Origin: Delphinus delphis
Taxonomy: Eukaryota; Chordata; Mammalia; Artiodactyla; Delphinidae
NCBI RefSeq assembly: GCF_949987515.2
Contig: NC_082687.1
Coordinates: 117,161,838 to 117,225,837, forward strand
Direction: 5' to 3'
Length of the DNA: 64,000 nucleotides
Position numbers and translations under genes: made by a program. Positions 46,037-57,039 of this stretch are shown in pieces. The notes beneath the pieces are model-generated. The model had not been told where the DNA came from and searched no databases. It saw nothing but the letters and a program-made list of their open reading frames with translations. Positions within the stretch are counted from its first letter, which is position 1, and each line of letters starts with the position of its first letter.

Positions 46037-46195
46037 ATATGGTGTTGTTAACTATAGTCACCATACTGTACATTACATCCCCAGAACTTATTAATCTTAT
46101 AACTGAAAGTTTGTACTTCAGTACACATCATCCGTTTTCTGCACCCAACCCCCCACCTCTAACAACCACCAATCTGTTCTCTGTTAAAGTTTAAT
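45425..46195 (-). repeat. Old L1 3' end, split by a SINE
   Basis: Plus strand shows CCAGTTTTATTGAGATATAA, ATCACCTCACATAGTTACAA, then after the SINE TGGTGTTGTTAACTATAGTC, ATTACATCCCCAGAACTTAT and TAACAACCACCAATCTGTTC, the reverse of an old L1 3' UTR. Confidence 0.85.
45633..45998 (+). mobile_element. CHR-1-like SINE inside L1
   Basis: GGACTTCCCTGGTGGCACAG, B box-like GGGTTCGAGCCCTGG, a long CHR-1 body with repeated CACAACTACTGA and TGCATGCC blocks, and an A-rich tail. TTTAAATATACAATATGG flanks on the left (45616-45633). The right copy contains an expanded (TA)n at 46004-46031. Confidence 0.93.
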
Positions 46196-47045
46196 TTTTA
46201 AGTTGTGATACCACACATACTTCAAAATCTGGGAATTTCTACTTTAGGCAAGGAGGTATTTAAGCTTTTTCCTCAGATGTCAACTTTACTTTGGCCACAT
46301 AGACCTAATTTAGGATGCCTTTTCAACATCAAATCAAGTGCGTGTCTAGTGTACTTGAGATAAGTTAGTGTTATAGAAGAAGAATTGATAAAACTACAAG
46401 TCTACTCCTAGTAGAGTAGCAATGCATCACAGTTTGCCAGGGAGAGACCTGATTTTAAAATGGGAAGTCCTGCTTCCTGGGAAACCCCTTAGTCCTAGGC
46501 AAATCGAGATGGTTACCAAATTCCCAGTCACTTAGCTAACTCCTCTGTTCTTTTTGGACTATCTACAGTGAAAACAAAACAGTGTCTTCCCATAATAAAT
46601 AAAGGAAAAGGACATACCCCTATTGGGAGTAGCATAGCAACTCAAGTCAAACAGCAACATATGTTAGCTGAAAGTAGGCTGAGCTAATGGCTAACTTTTA
46701 TGCTGATTCAAACTGAAGTCAGAAGTTCTATTTCATGGCAATGCTGCAGGCCATGTTTTACCAGCCAATAACAAGAACAACAGCAATAACAAAAAATAAA
46801 ATAAATTTTACGTTTCAACCATCATGCTTATCATATTTGTTTTGGTTTTTAGGAGAGCTATTTTGACAACTAATGTCCTTGGGCAAGGAAATAATAGGTT
46901 ACTTAGTTCTTCAATGGCTTTGTACAGTGGATCTAGCAATTATATACAATGCTTAAAAAATGAATTATGGTGGAGTTTAGCTGAAAGTTAACATTAAAAA
47001 TATACATCATTGAGGGGGCATTTAGGGTTATGCAGATAGGAAAGC
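46196..47045. other. No feature recognised
   Basis: AT-rich unique DNA. Confidence 0.45.
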
Positions 47046-47049
47046 AGAT

Positions 47050-47295
47050 GTTGAGGCAGTGAAGCACTGGGGTCCGGAAGAGCTGTGTTGGCATCCTGCC
47101 TTAACTGGTGTACGACTTTGAACTAGTTGTTGGCCTCTCTAAACCTCAGTTCCTTCATGAAACAAACAGGCACAATTATGGTACTTATCTCCTGGAACTG
47201 CTGTTTATTAAATGATAATGAATGTACAATACTTAATACTGTGCCCAGCATGTAGTAAGCATGAAATAAATGTAAACCATTATCATCTGCACCTG
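47050..47295 (+). repeat. MIR SINE
   Basis: A tRNA-like head, then CTCTAAACCTCAGTTCCTTC, GGTACTTATCTCCTGGAACT and TGTGCCCAGCATGTAGTAAG follow the full sense MIR order. Confidence 0.82.
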
Positions 47296-47299
47296 CCAA

Positions 47300-50065
47300 A
47301 AGTTTCTGTAATAGTATATTCCGACTGTATTTAAGAGTCATGTTATTTCTTTAATTTCTTATTTCCTATCCATTACTCTTTGTAGAAGGATCTTGTTTAA
47401 GAAATATACAAAGAACACAAAGAATTCTGATAAAAGATGTTTTGCTATGTATCATTCTAGGTTCCAAAGATCAATATAGTGTTACTCTAAGAGAATATTG
47501 ATAGGAAAAAATCACCCATGACACAAAACCCTTGGCTGTCCCAAATCAGGATAAGTTAAAGAAAGAAAAAAAGAAATTCTAAAAACTAAAACCAAACAAT
47601 TAGAAGAAAAAAAGAGTCAATAAGTATTAGCTCCAGATTTGAACTACTAGTGTATCGTGCAAGCAACTTTATGTATACCTTAGGCGAGAGCCATTGAGAC
47701 ATCTTACTTGGGACAAGAAAGCAAGGTGTGTATTAAGATAAAGATGTTAGAAACCAAGTAAAAACAACCCAAGATAGTTGCTACACAGGTTTTAAAAAGG
47801 AAGATAACGTGCCCCAAATTGTCCTGTATAATTATCTCCAAAGTTCCATAACATGATGACTTCAAAACTAGTGTGTTACATATATGTAATTGAAATAGTC
47901 AACAATTTGTCCCTCAAAAGTTTCTCTTACGGCTGTTTTGAAAGCAGATATTGACTGAATAGTTTAATACTGTTTAAAACCATTATCAGGAAAATACCTG
48001 GAAAAAGCAAGATATGACTTTGAAGGTTTAGAAAGAAAGGTAAGACATGAGGCAAAACCAGCACTTTCTTGCCAAATGAGGGCTCAAGATGTGCTGTTTG
48101 GTGAGCTCCAGTGCTATTTGGAATACAGCTGACAGATGATTAGGAGAGGTCACTGACTATCTCATTTTTTCTGTGACCCAGTTTTAGAAATCTGCCACCC
48201 AGAAAGAAGAGAACAGCTCTCAAAGGATTCCACACTCTGGCAATCAGACCCCGGGTTAGCCTCTGCTTTCCTACGTGAGCCTCCACATCATCTGCTCACT
48301 CTCTGTTGCATTCTAACCGTAAATTTAAGGCAGTAACTGGTTATTCTTTTTATGTTCTTTAAACTTTATTTGAATGGGTACAGTGCATTTTCTGTCTTCA
48401 TTAATATTGTTGGAGACTGTAAAATCCTGAAAAGTTACACTAAGGTATGTTAGTCTCCTTATAATTTCCTCTAACATTTCAAATTCATCATAAAATAATT
48501 GAGCATGTTCTCTTTGCTAAATGTCTTATGTAAAGTGCTGAGAGAGTGCCATGGGTATTTTAAGAATGAAATCAATAAAAGGTTTTCTATTTTTCTGTAA
48601 AAATCAGTATGGTTAGAAGAAATACATTTAGGCTAGGACTTTTGGGTCAAGCACTTAGAGTTGACCAATTTTTTACTGAATTGATTAGTTGTCTTACTCT
48701 TGTGAAGTTACAGCTAAAAATTTTAACCAAACACTCTTCTTAATCTCTCTGTTCTATCAAGATGAGGTTTTTTTTTTTGCTGGTGTTTCAGGTTTTATAA
48801 CAGATCACATTTTTACTTGGCTTCAAATCAGTTTAATTCGTCTTTAGGCAGACTGACTGAATTCTATGAACTTCAGAGTCTCTGGTGATAAACTTCTCTG
48901 TCATCTCTGTATTATCTCTTTTACAGCCAGATGGGGAAAATGGTTTACATCAGGCACAATGTATATTTGAACAATAAGGTCACAAGCAGAGATGTATTAT
49001 CTTTTATGGGCAGTGAGACATGTAACGTGTTACAGCCTTCCCCTTTAAGCTACATAGCAAATGGGACACAGCACTTTGTTTTTATGCCTGGATTCCCATA
49101 CGATATTATTTTCTAAGCATGTTCATGTTAACAACCTGAGCCTATTTAAAGCAGCATTTCCTCTTAAAGTGTAGAGGAGGAGGATGACCTTCATTCCAGT
49201 CCTCTTAAGTTTGATTAAAGCCACCCGAAATAAGTTTATTGCCTCAAACTCTACTCTCAATCCTCTACTCTTATCTACTCTTAGGTTCTCTTCCTCTCTC
49301 TGTATGGGAGGAATCAGCATTCTATTAAAAGGCCTGGCCCAGAAGGAGGAATCATCACACTTCTGATTTTGGATCTATTCCCTTGTTAAAAGACAATTTT
49401 GAACTATGTGGAAAAGTAAAACAATTTAAGGGAATGGAACAGTTTAATTCTAGCATGTGGAATATGTTTTAAGTTCTGGTAGGAAGTGCTTCCATAGCAC
49501 ATATTTTTTTTTTTTTAAAGAAGGACAGTGTAGCTTAGGAATTGGCATGATTTAAATAATAATGAGAGACAACATATAATTATCACCATAACCTAACTTG
49601 CTTTTTCTTTAATGTCACCCTAGTTTTTGGGGATCTGATTACGTTTGGCATTTCCAGCAAAACATAAATAATTTTAAATGTCTATAATAGTCCAAAAGAA
49701 TACTTCTTTGGCTAATTAACTCTGGAAGCAAAAGAAAATAAAATAAAACAACAAAAATAAACAACAGAAAAAAACTTCTTCTTTTCCCTCTGTAGAATTG
49801 TTTAAAGAGAGGTTCAAAGTGTTTGGTTTAGAGTTCTGTTTCACTTAATATTTCCAACGGTGGTTTATGAAAGATGGAATTCTTGAAGTTCATTAATGGC
49901 ACTAATATGGTCCAGATTGTTAAGATCTTGATTCATAGGAACAAAATTAAGAACAAATTAATCAAATACAGGATAAAAATCAGCAGTAGGATTAAAAAGC
50001 AAATTTTCTTAAGGAAGAAAAGTAGCAGCTGGGACACACGATGCTCAGGAACCATGTTTTACCAT
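47300..50065. other. Unique AT-rich DNA, no gene recognised
   Basis: About 2.8 kb in which I recognise no repeat. Frames of 60-65 codons have no family features. There are T-runs at 48770-48780 and 49505-49517. Confidence 0.45.
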
Positions 50066-50069
50066 GGCT

Positions 50070-50242
50070 GAGTGGTTCTCAAACTCAAGAGTGGATCACG
50101 GTAATAACCTGGGGGCTTGTTAAACCAAAGATCACTGTCTCCCACTCCACACATTTCTGATTCAGTAGGTCTGGGGTAAGGTCCAATAATTTGCATTTCT
50201 AGTAAGTTCTAAGGTCCAGGAACCACAGTTTGAGAACTACGA
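50070..50242 (+). mobile_element. hAT-type MITE (MER20/MER5-like)
   Basis: AGTGGTTCTCAAACTCAAGA at one end mirrors AGTTTGAGAACTAC at the other. The interior TTCTGATTCAGTAGGTCTGG and AATTTGCATTTCTAGTAAGT is characteristic of a MER1-group element. Confidence 0.8.
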
Positions 50243-50614
50243 TTCTACCAAAACAGGCCCTCCTGCGGTCACAGCGTAAACTGAGCACTCTCCTGCCCCG
50301 GGTAACGTCCCTCTGCTGCCTCAAAATGAAAAGGGGGGATTTTCTCCTTTAAATACCACATTCCCGGAATCATGATCATTGCTCACTTTCTCCACCACAT
50401 TTGTTCCCTAATTGTACATGGGACATTCATATAAATATACAAGTTTTTATTACAGTGTGAAAGGATTGATGTATTATATGTCAATTTACAATGAAGGTAA
50501 ATTACAAACACACCATGTCATGTTACTTGGTTAACTTGTCACAGGCTTAAAGTATTGAATAAGCACTTAGACTTGCTTCTCTCTGGTTAGCAGTAAAGGA
50601 TCTTTCTAGATCTA

Positions 50615-50755
50615 ACCCACTGGAGAGTTTTAAAATAACAAAGCCTGGGTCCCATTCCAGATGAATTACATAAAAATCTCAGAATGGGGACCTGGTAATT
50701 AAATCCCTTTCAGGTAGTTCTAGTGAGTAGCCAGGGTTAAGAACCATTGGTAACT
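50615..50755 (-). mobile_element. hAT-type MITE remnant
   Basis: GCCTGGGTCCCATTCCAGAT, AAAAATCTCAGAATGGGGAC and a CAGGGTTAAGAACCATTGG end match a MER1-group element related to that at 50070. Confidence 0.6.
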
Positions 50756-50774
50756 CTAACCATGTATTCTCACT

Positions 50775-50995
50775 GGTTATCAGTGAAGTGAGATCGCCCC
50801 CATGGGGGTAAAAATTAGTTCTCTAGGGGCAAAAAAATACCTTAGCTGTTATACTGGTTTGTGGGCCTCCAGAGGACCACAGCACGTACACATGTGTGTA
50901 GTATATCTGTAGCATTAGCATTTCATGGGTTGGGGACAATTAGGAAAAAAGACTCCCTTAGAAAATGATCATGAAAAAAGGTTGAGAAATACTAC
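50775..50995 (+). repeat. Possible further hAT remnant
   Basis: CATGGGGGTAAAAATTAGTT, TTGTGGGCCTCCAGAGGACC and an ending AAAGGTTGAGAAATACTAC resemble a MER1-group element. Weak. Confidence 0.4.
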
Positions 50996-51117
50996 CCTAA
51001 CCCTGGTAGACTGCTGTTAGTTTTCAATACTTCAACTTCCCTCTAAAATGGAACACAAATCTTTTTGGGTGCTCTTATAGATATTGGTAGGGAAAAATAG
51101 CATTTAAAAATTCTACT

Positions 51118-51325
51118 GGGCTTCCCTGGTGGTGCAGTGGTTGAGAGTCTGCCTGCCGATGCAGGGGACACGGGTTCGTGTCCCGGTCCGGGAATATCCC
51201 ACATGCCGTGGAGCGGCTAGGCCCGTGAGCCATGGCCGCTGAGCCTGTGCGTCCGGAGCCTGTGCTCCGCTACGGGAGAGGCCACAGCAGTGAGAGGCCC
51301 GCGTACCAAAAAAAAATAAATAAAT
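51118..51325 (+). mobile_element. CHR-2-like cetacean SINE
   Basis: GGGCTTCCCTGGTGGTGCAG, B box-like GGGTTCGTGTCCCGG, a body with GGCCGCTGAGCCTGTGCGTC, and a GCGTACC end with an A-rich tail. The target-site duplication AAATTCTACT lies at 51108-51117 and 51326-51335. Confidence 0.95.
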
Positions 51326-51335
51326 AAATTCTACT

Positions 51336-51917
51336 ACATGTTGATCACCTAGCTAGGTGCTTTTACATATAGTATCGAGTAATGCTATCCTGCATTTTTC
51401 CTCTAGAATGTACATAAAAATTATAATTAGTTTTGTTTCATTCTGGCTTCATAATATTTATATTGAAAATAACTCCTGTCTTCATGAAGCTTACAGAAAA
51501 ATTCCATTTGAATCTGTAAGGCAACCAGGTGGCTTCAAATTGCTTTCACTCTAAACCACTATCAAATGCATGTAATGAAGTTCAGAAAACAACATTCCAT
51601 TAAAAGAAATCACAATAGAAAACAACCTCCATATCCTTGTCTCAATAGTATATTATTTATCTAAAGAATCATAGAAAATTATTATTTCATTAATTTATGG
51701 TAATACAGCTTTACAGTATAACTTAAGACTTGAATATATAGTATATTTGTAGTATAACTTTGCTACAAAAAGCCAAGTATATTAAAATATATATATGGTT
51801 GCATGTATTCTTTTGCTATTTGCAAGGGTATGGATTTGTTTTAAATGTATTCAGGATCTTGTTTATATTCAGATATGGTAAGGCCAAAAGATCGGGAGAT
51901 AATTGCCATTGAAAAGA
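51336..51917. other. No feature recognised
   Basis: AT-rich unique DNA. Confidence 0.45.
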
Positions 51918-51919
51918 TA

Positions 51920-52125
51920 CAGTTGATCCTTGAACAAAGTGGGAGTTAGGGGCTCCAACCCTCCTTGCATTTGGAAATCACACATAACTTACAGTCAGCC
52001 CTCTGTATCCACGGTTCTTCATCCTTGGATTCAACCAACCATGGATCCTGGAGTATTGTTGTATTTACTGTTGGAAAGAATTCTCATATATGTGAACCCA
52101 CACAGTGTTGTTGAAGGGTCAACTG
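51920..52125 (+). mobile_element. 206-bp Tigger-type MITE with TA duplication
   Basis: CAGTTGATCCTTGAACAA opens it and TTGTTGAAGGGTCAACTG closes it as terminal inverted repeats. TA lies immediately outside both ends (51918-51919 and 52126-52127). The interior holds a second Tigger/MER2-like segment starting ACAGTCAGCCCTCTGTATCC. It is non-coding. Confidence 0.88.
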
Positions 52126-52127
52126 TA

Positions 52128-52570
52128 GTTTGTCACTCACAGTTCCCAAGGGGAGGGGACGTGCCATACCATGAAGGGCCACATGGGGAACAACCGGGGT
52201 TGGTCAGGAGGAGGGGCGAGAGGGAGACCTTGGGCAAAGCCTTTACGGTGCTTTCCAGGGAGGGAATGGGCAAGGCCAGGTGAGCAGGTTTAGGATTGGA
52301 TAGTCTGGATGATCTTGGAGGGCTCTGGATTATCAAGGTGGCCCCTCGCTGTCTGGTACCTGGTCCTGAGCTGATTAGGGCAGAGGAGTGCTGCCTCCTG
52401 GAGCGCTGAACAGAGGAGGCAGTGGGGGTGTGCGCTCAGAATCGGTTGCTCTGCATCAACATTGTGCTCAAAGGCAAAGCACGTTGTTCACTATCTCTAG
52501 GAATTAGCTAACTTGGGAGAGGCAGTCCCTCTCTAGTCCGTGAGGTCCCCGATGTTAGAGTATCAAGAAT
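52128..52570 (-). mobile_element. Solitary ERV LTR, copy 2, truncated
   Basis: About 440 bp corresponds to 43120-43590 in the same orientation. Shared blocks include GAGGGGACGT, GGCCACATGGGGAA, CTGGCACCTGG/CTGGTACCTGG and AGGAATTAACTA/AGGAATTAGCTA. The region beyond the polyadenylation signal seen in copy 1 is absent, and the copy stops at the Tigger MITE. The 117-codon frame across it has no retroviral domain. Confidence 0.65.
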
Positions 52571-53256
52571 ATGGAAGATAAGAAGATACAGTTAATGTAG
52601 TTAAATATAGTTAATACAGGGTTGTGTCTCAGAAAGTCAGAACCATAAACTAAATCAGCTGTGGAAAAGGAGAAAGATATTCAAGTGTGCAAATGATGTA
52701 ACCAGGCACTCTCAAGGTCCATTTCTACACAAGTACGTAGAAAGTTTTACCCAAGTATAAAGTTATTCAAGGCTTCATGCTATTGCATAGATAAATCTAG
52801 AAAAATCACTAGTCCTAAACAGTGAGATATGTTGGGAGGGAGCTGGGGGAGAGAGGATTTGACTGACATTATGGCCTAATTAATTCTGTCCCCTGTCTTC
52901 TTTCTCTATGTACTTGGTTTGTGCAGAGACAGAATATAAGGACGGAAGTTCAGAGCAGACACTTTCTGTTACCAGACAGGACCAGTACATAAAGAGATAG
53001 CAAGTTTGTTGCGGCGCAAGTGTGAAAATATATAGCTTCCAAATAGGACCAGGAGTTTTATTACTGCTCTTATGTTATTTTTACTGTTCAACAAAAAGAA
53101 GGCAACATTGTATCCTGAAAAGAAACTAAAGTGTACAGTAAAGTGGGCCAGGGCTGGAATTCTAACTCAGCTGTTTACTGTGTAATCTTGGGCTATATAT
53201 GTTACTTCTCCAAACATAAGTTTTTTCATCATAAAATGCAAATTATATCTAGTCTT
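52571..53256. other. No feature recognised
   Basis: Unassigned DNA. Confidence 0.45.
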
Positions 53257-53629
53257 GAGATTGGAAACAATTAAGAAGCAAAACATAGGAAACAGATGAA
53301 GATTTAAATATAAAAACTTTTAAAAACTAAATTAAACTGAATTTGAGGATGTGGCCAAGAGATTGGAAACAATTAAGAAGCAAAACATAGGAAACAGATG
53401 AAGATTTAAATATAAAAACTTTTAAAAACTAAATTAAGGGCTTCCCTGGTGGCGCAGTGGTTGAGAGTCCGCCTGCCAATGCAGGGGACACGGGTTCATG
53501 CCCCGGTCCGGGAAGATCCCACCTGCCGTGGAGCGGCTGGGCCCATGAGCCATGGCCGCTAAGCCTGCACGTCCGGAGCCTGTGCTCCGCAACGGGAGAG
53601 GACACAACAGTGAGAGGCCCGCGTACCGC

Positions 53630-53660
<31 letters not shown>

Positions 53661-53691
53661 TCAATTAAGCTGAATTTGAGGATGTGGCCAA
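53257..53691. repeat. 102-bp tandem duplication, second copy split by a SINE
   Basis: Unit 1 is 53257-53358. Unit 2 starts at 53359 with the same GAGATTGGAAACAATTAAGA and is identical by eye up to 53437. It is then interrupted by a SINE and resumes at about 53651, ending GAATTTGAGGATGTGGCCAA at 53691. The duplication therefore came before the SINE. Confidence 0.93.
53438..53650 (+). mobile_element. CHR-2-like cetacean SINE
   Basis: GGGCTTCCCTGGTGGCGCAG, a tRNA head with GGGTTCATGCCCCGG, a body ending GCGTACCGCA and a long A-tail. AAAACTAAATTAA before it and AAAACTAAAC..AATTAA after it are the flanking duplication. The 138-codon minus-strand frame is a SINE artefact. Confidence 0.95.
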
Positions 53692-53709
53692 GGTGGCCAC
53701 ATAATGAGC

Positions 53710-53839
53710 TTTTTTTTTTTTTTTTTTCGGCCGTGCCTTGCGGCTTGTGGGATCTTGGTTGCCTGACCAGGGACTGAACCAGGGCCCTGGCAGTGAAAGT
53801 GCAGAGCAGTCCTAACCACTGGACCGCCAGGGAATTCCC
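53710..53839 (-). mobile_element. Short tRNA-derived SINE, reverse orientation
   Basis: Minus strand begins GGGAATTCCCTGGCGGTCCA and ends in a long A-tail; same short class as 20648-20770. It lies tail to tail with the CHR-2-like SINE just upstream. No clear duplication seen. Confidence 0.88.
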
Positions 53840-54595
53840 AGCCACTCTTCCAAACTTATCACATGATCTAGCTGAGAACAGATCCTGGGTAAGGTGTCTC
53901 CTGAGCTGGGAAGAGCAAGAGGAGGTGTGACTTGAGCTGGGCTTGCCCAGTCCCTGCTCCCAGTCTCAACCATCAGGCAAGGCCCTCTTCCTCCTCCTCC
54001 AAGAGTGAGTGAAGAGTGGTAAAGAGGAGACAGTAGGTCCCCACCTCCCCACCCTGGAAAAATTAGAAGTGGGGGCGGAAATCTCACTATACCACTTTGA
54101 AGATGATTATGAAGATAAACTATAGATAAGATATGCAAGATGCCTAACCAGAGCAATAGGCATTTTCAGTAGAGATAAATTCACCAAGACTTCATTTATC
54201 ACATATAGCTTATTCCTTCTTCTGGTATTGAATTTAGTGAAATAGCTCTCTTTTTTTCTCATATAATATTCAACACTAAACTTTTTATTTATGAGAAAAG
54301 GAGATATTCTGTCTGAATCCGAGTTACTTGTAATTATGTATTCTGAATTAACTCATTGATTTTACAAATAATTCTCAAATTCCATTCCAGTAAGAGTGTA
54401 GATTGGTAAAAAAAAAAATGCCAGAAATAATGTAATAGCAACCTGTAAACACAAGTATTAATTCTTACTATTCAGTTGTTTTTGTTGGTATTTTAGTTGA
54501 TCACATTGAATGGTAGGTATTTAATTCATCTTTCCAGATAGAACAATTAGGCACCTTCTCATTATTACACATACAAGTCAACAAAGGAGGATTTG
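53840..54595. other. No feature recognised
   Basis: Moderately GC-rich at 53880-54070, with a 114-codon minus-strand frame lacking recognisable homology. Confidence 0.45.
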
Positions 54596-54599
54596 GTAG

Positions 54600-54850
54600 C
54601 TTTCAACAATGATACTAACATATACTATTTATGAAGTGTTTTATAAAGTTTCAGGCACTGTGCCAGGTGCTTTATAAAGCTTTATTTCTAGTCCTACAAT
54701 AACCCCGGAAGGAATTATTATTATGCCAATTTTATAGAAGAGAAAACTGAAGTTCAGAGACGTTGAGTAATTTTCAAAGTTGTAGATACAGATTGAAACT
54801 AGCAAAGTCAGAATTCTAACGCAGAACCCTGCAAAGCCTACATTTTTTCC
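54600..54850 (-). repeat. MIR SINE, reverse orientation
   Basis: GGCACTGTGCCAGGTGCTTT, CCTACAATAACCCCGGAAGG, AGAGAAAACTGAAGTTCAGA and GAATTCTAACGCAGAACCCT follow reverse MIR over nearly full length. Confidence 0.85.
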
Positions 54851-56454
54851 TTTAAATAAGTCCTTCTGCCTCCCCCCACCCCAAGAACCTAAGGTGAAAA
54901 CAAGGTTGTAGTTCCATTAGCATAACTAATAAGTGACCTTGGCACTTCATTTAACGGAAGTTTTGTAATAAGGGGTAGGAAGACAACCCTTTTTTAACCC
55001 TCACATATGAGTTTAAACACATGATTCATTTTGAGCTAAAATGTTTAGCTGATTCATCCAAACTATGTTGAGAGTTCAGAGAAAATGATAAAAGTTCTCC
55101 TGCATTTATTATAATTTGAAGCTTTTAATGGGCATACCATTGTTTCTAAAGTTCACCAATACCCTGTACTTCTCCTTCCATAGGATTCATCACATTGGGA
55201 CAGGATAGGTGCTCATTATTCATTGATTATTTGAATGCACTAATTAATGACTAAAGGCATAGGGGTCTCAGAAGTGGTGTTAGAGGGTATTAACTTCAGG
55301 CAAGAACAGGAGAGATTCTGCAGGACCCAACCTTTCTCCAACTATAGCCATTCCTTTTGAAAATCAAAAATTGCTCATAATTGTGCACACCATGAAGCTT
55401 TGAACACTTTGTGCCATGTATAATACCTATTGTATTTTCATAATTTTCATGTGTAACTGCAGAACCACCCTGCTTATTATAGACTCCTAGGAATTAATAT
55501 AGACTGCCAAAGATCACCAAAGTGAAGACCATAAGCCAGCGTGAAATTGAGTATTGATGAGCTCCATGGAGAATCAGAGGTACTGATCTCTCTTGGTCCT
55601 CTCCAGTGAATTTTTCTCCAACAAAACTGAACTCCTCTGGGCTTGGTGAAGAATGCATTAGAATGCAGAAAGGTGGAGCAGATCCTGTGTCCCCTTCACC
55701 CCTCCCAGAAGGCCAGGATTCCTGCTCAGGTCCTTGTCCATCTCCCCTCTCCTGACACATGGCCCATATCTGTCTACATGGGGTCTATAGCTCTCTCCTC
55801 AGATTCTGCCTGTAACTTCTCCTTAGCATCACCAATTATGTATGCTCTTCTCATATAGGTTTTACTGTGTTATGTTATAAAAGTCACATTTTTATTTCAG
55901 TGTTTTAAAAGATTTAAGTACATAAATTTTCATGTAATCATATTTTACCATCTGTACACATCTTTAAAACAAAAGAAGGTGTTTTAAAAAAAGGCAATTT
56001 GGCTACAGATGTGCCTTAAATGTCTTCATCATTTAAGTGTTTTTTTTTTTTCCCCATTTCTCTCTCTCTCTCTTGTTTTTAACTTCAGGAAGATTATTCA
56101 TGGGGAAAGTCCTAGATCCTATTTCCAAACCGAACACAAATTGTAATACAAAGCATCCTTTTATATAGACTCATTGCCATTTAGGGAATATTTATGTCTC
56201 AAATGGGAAAGGATGTTCAACTAAAAATGGGCATTTCTATTCTGGTCAAAGTCTTAACTGAAATTAAGTCTGCTGCCCATCTCTCTGTCTTACAAGAACA
56301 CTCATGTTAAGTCAGGAAAAGAATGAGAAGCTGAAGGAACTCTAGGCATAATTCAGGCACAAAACTGAGCTAGAGAGAAACATATATATATTCTTGAAAT
56401 AGATGGTATTTCCACACTCCCCAAATTAACTGGTTAGTTGATTAACTATTTTTT
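54851..56454. other. No gene recognised
   Basis: A possible L2 tail lies at about 55155-55260 and a short TC run at 56059-56073. Frames of 71-88 codons at 55494-55858 have no recognised homology. Confidence 0.45.
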
Positions 56455-56545
56455 CAGATATATAGATATAGATGTTGATATAGATATAATGTGTGTGTGT
56501 ACAGATAGACAGATATGTTTATCTATCTATCTATCTAGCTATACG
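56455..56545. repeat. GATA/TATC compound microsatellite
   Basis: Imperfect GATATA/GATA units on one side, a GT run in the middle, then CTAT units. The two halves are complementary, so the tract can fold. Confidence 0.9.
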
Positions 56546-56564
56546 TGGGGAAATATATAAGGAA

Positions 56565-56820
56565 GAATAATAGCTAACACTTACAAAGTACTTATTATGT
56601 GCTGGGCACTGTCTAAGCATCTTACACATATTAACTCATTGAATCCCCATGATAAGTCTATGAGGGGAGTATAATATTATCCACAGTTTTACAGATGAGA
56701 AAACTAAGGTGTAATAAAATACATTGCCCAAGATCACATAGATAGTAAGTGATGACTTGAGCCCAGACAGTCTTGCTCTAGACTTCATACGCTTTACCAC
56801 CATGCCAAACTGCTTCTGTT
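56565..56820 (-). repeat. MIR SINE, near full length, reverse orientation
   Basis: AATAGCTAACACTTACAAAG, TATGTGCTGGGCACTGTCTA, TTAACTCATTGAATCCCCAT, TTTTACAGATGAGAAAACTA and CTTTACCACCATGCCAAACT lie in order along the whole reverse MIR consensus. Confidence 0.93.
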
Positions 56821-57039
56821 GTCAGAGAAGGTACAACATAATGGGAAATTTAAATGTTCACGTGTGAGAAGCTAAATGATAACCCAGTTCCACAATATGA
56901 AATGTCCCACAATAGTGTGTCTTGGGTGGCGCATGGGCTCTGAGGCCATGAGAGCTGCAGATTTAGAGAATGTTTCCCTTGCCTATTTTACTCTGGACTG
57001 AAGTAACCAGGAGAAGCTTTTTAGGAAGAGAAGAATTGA

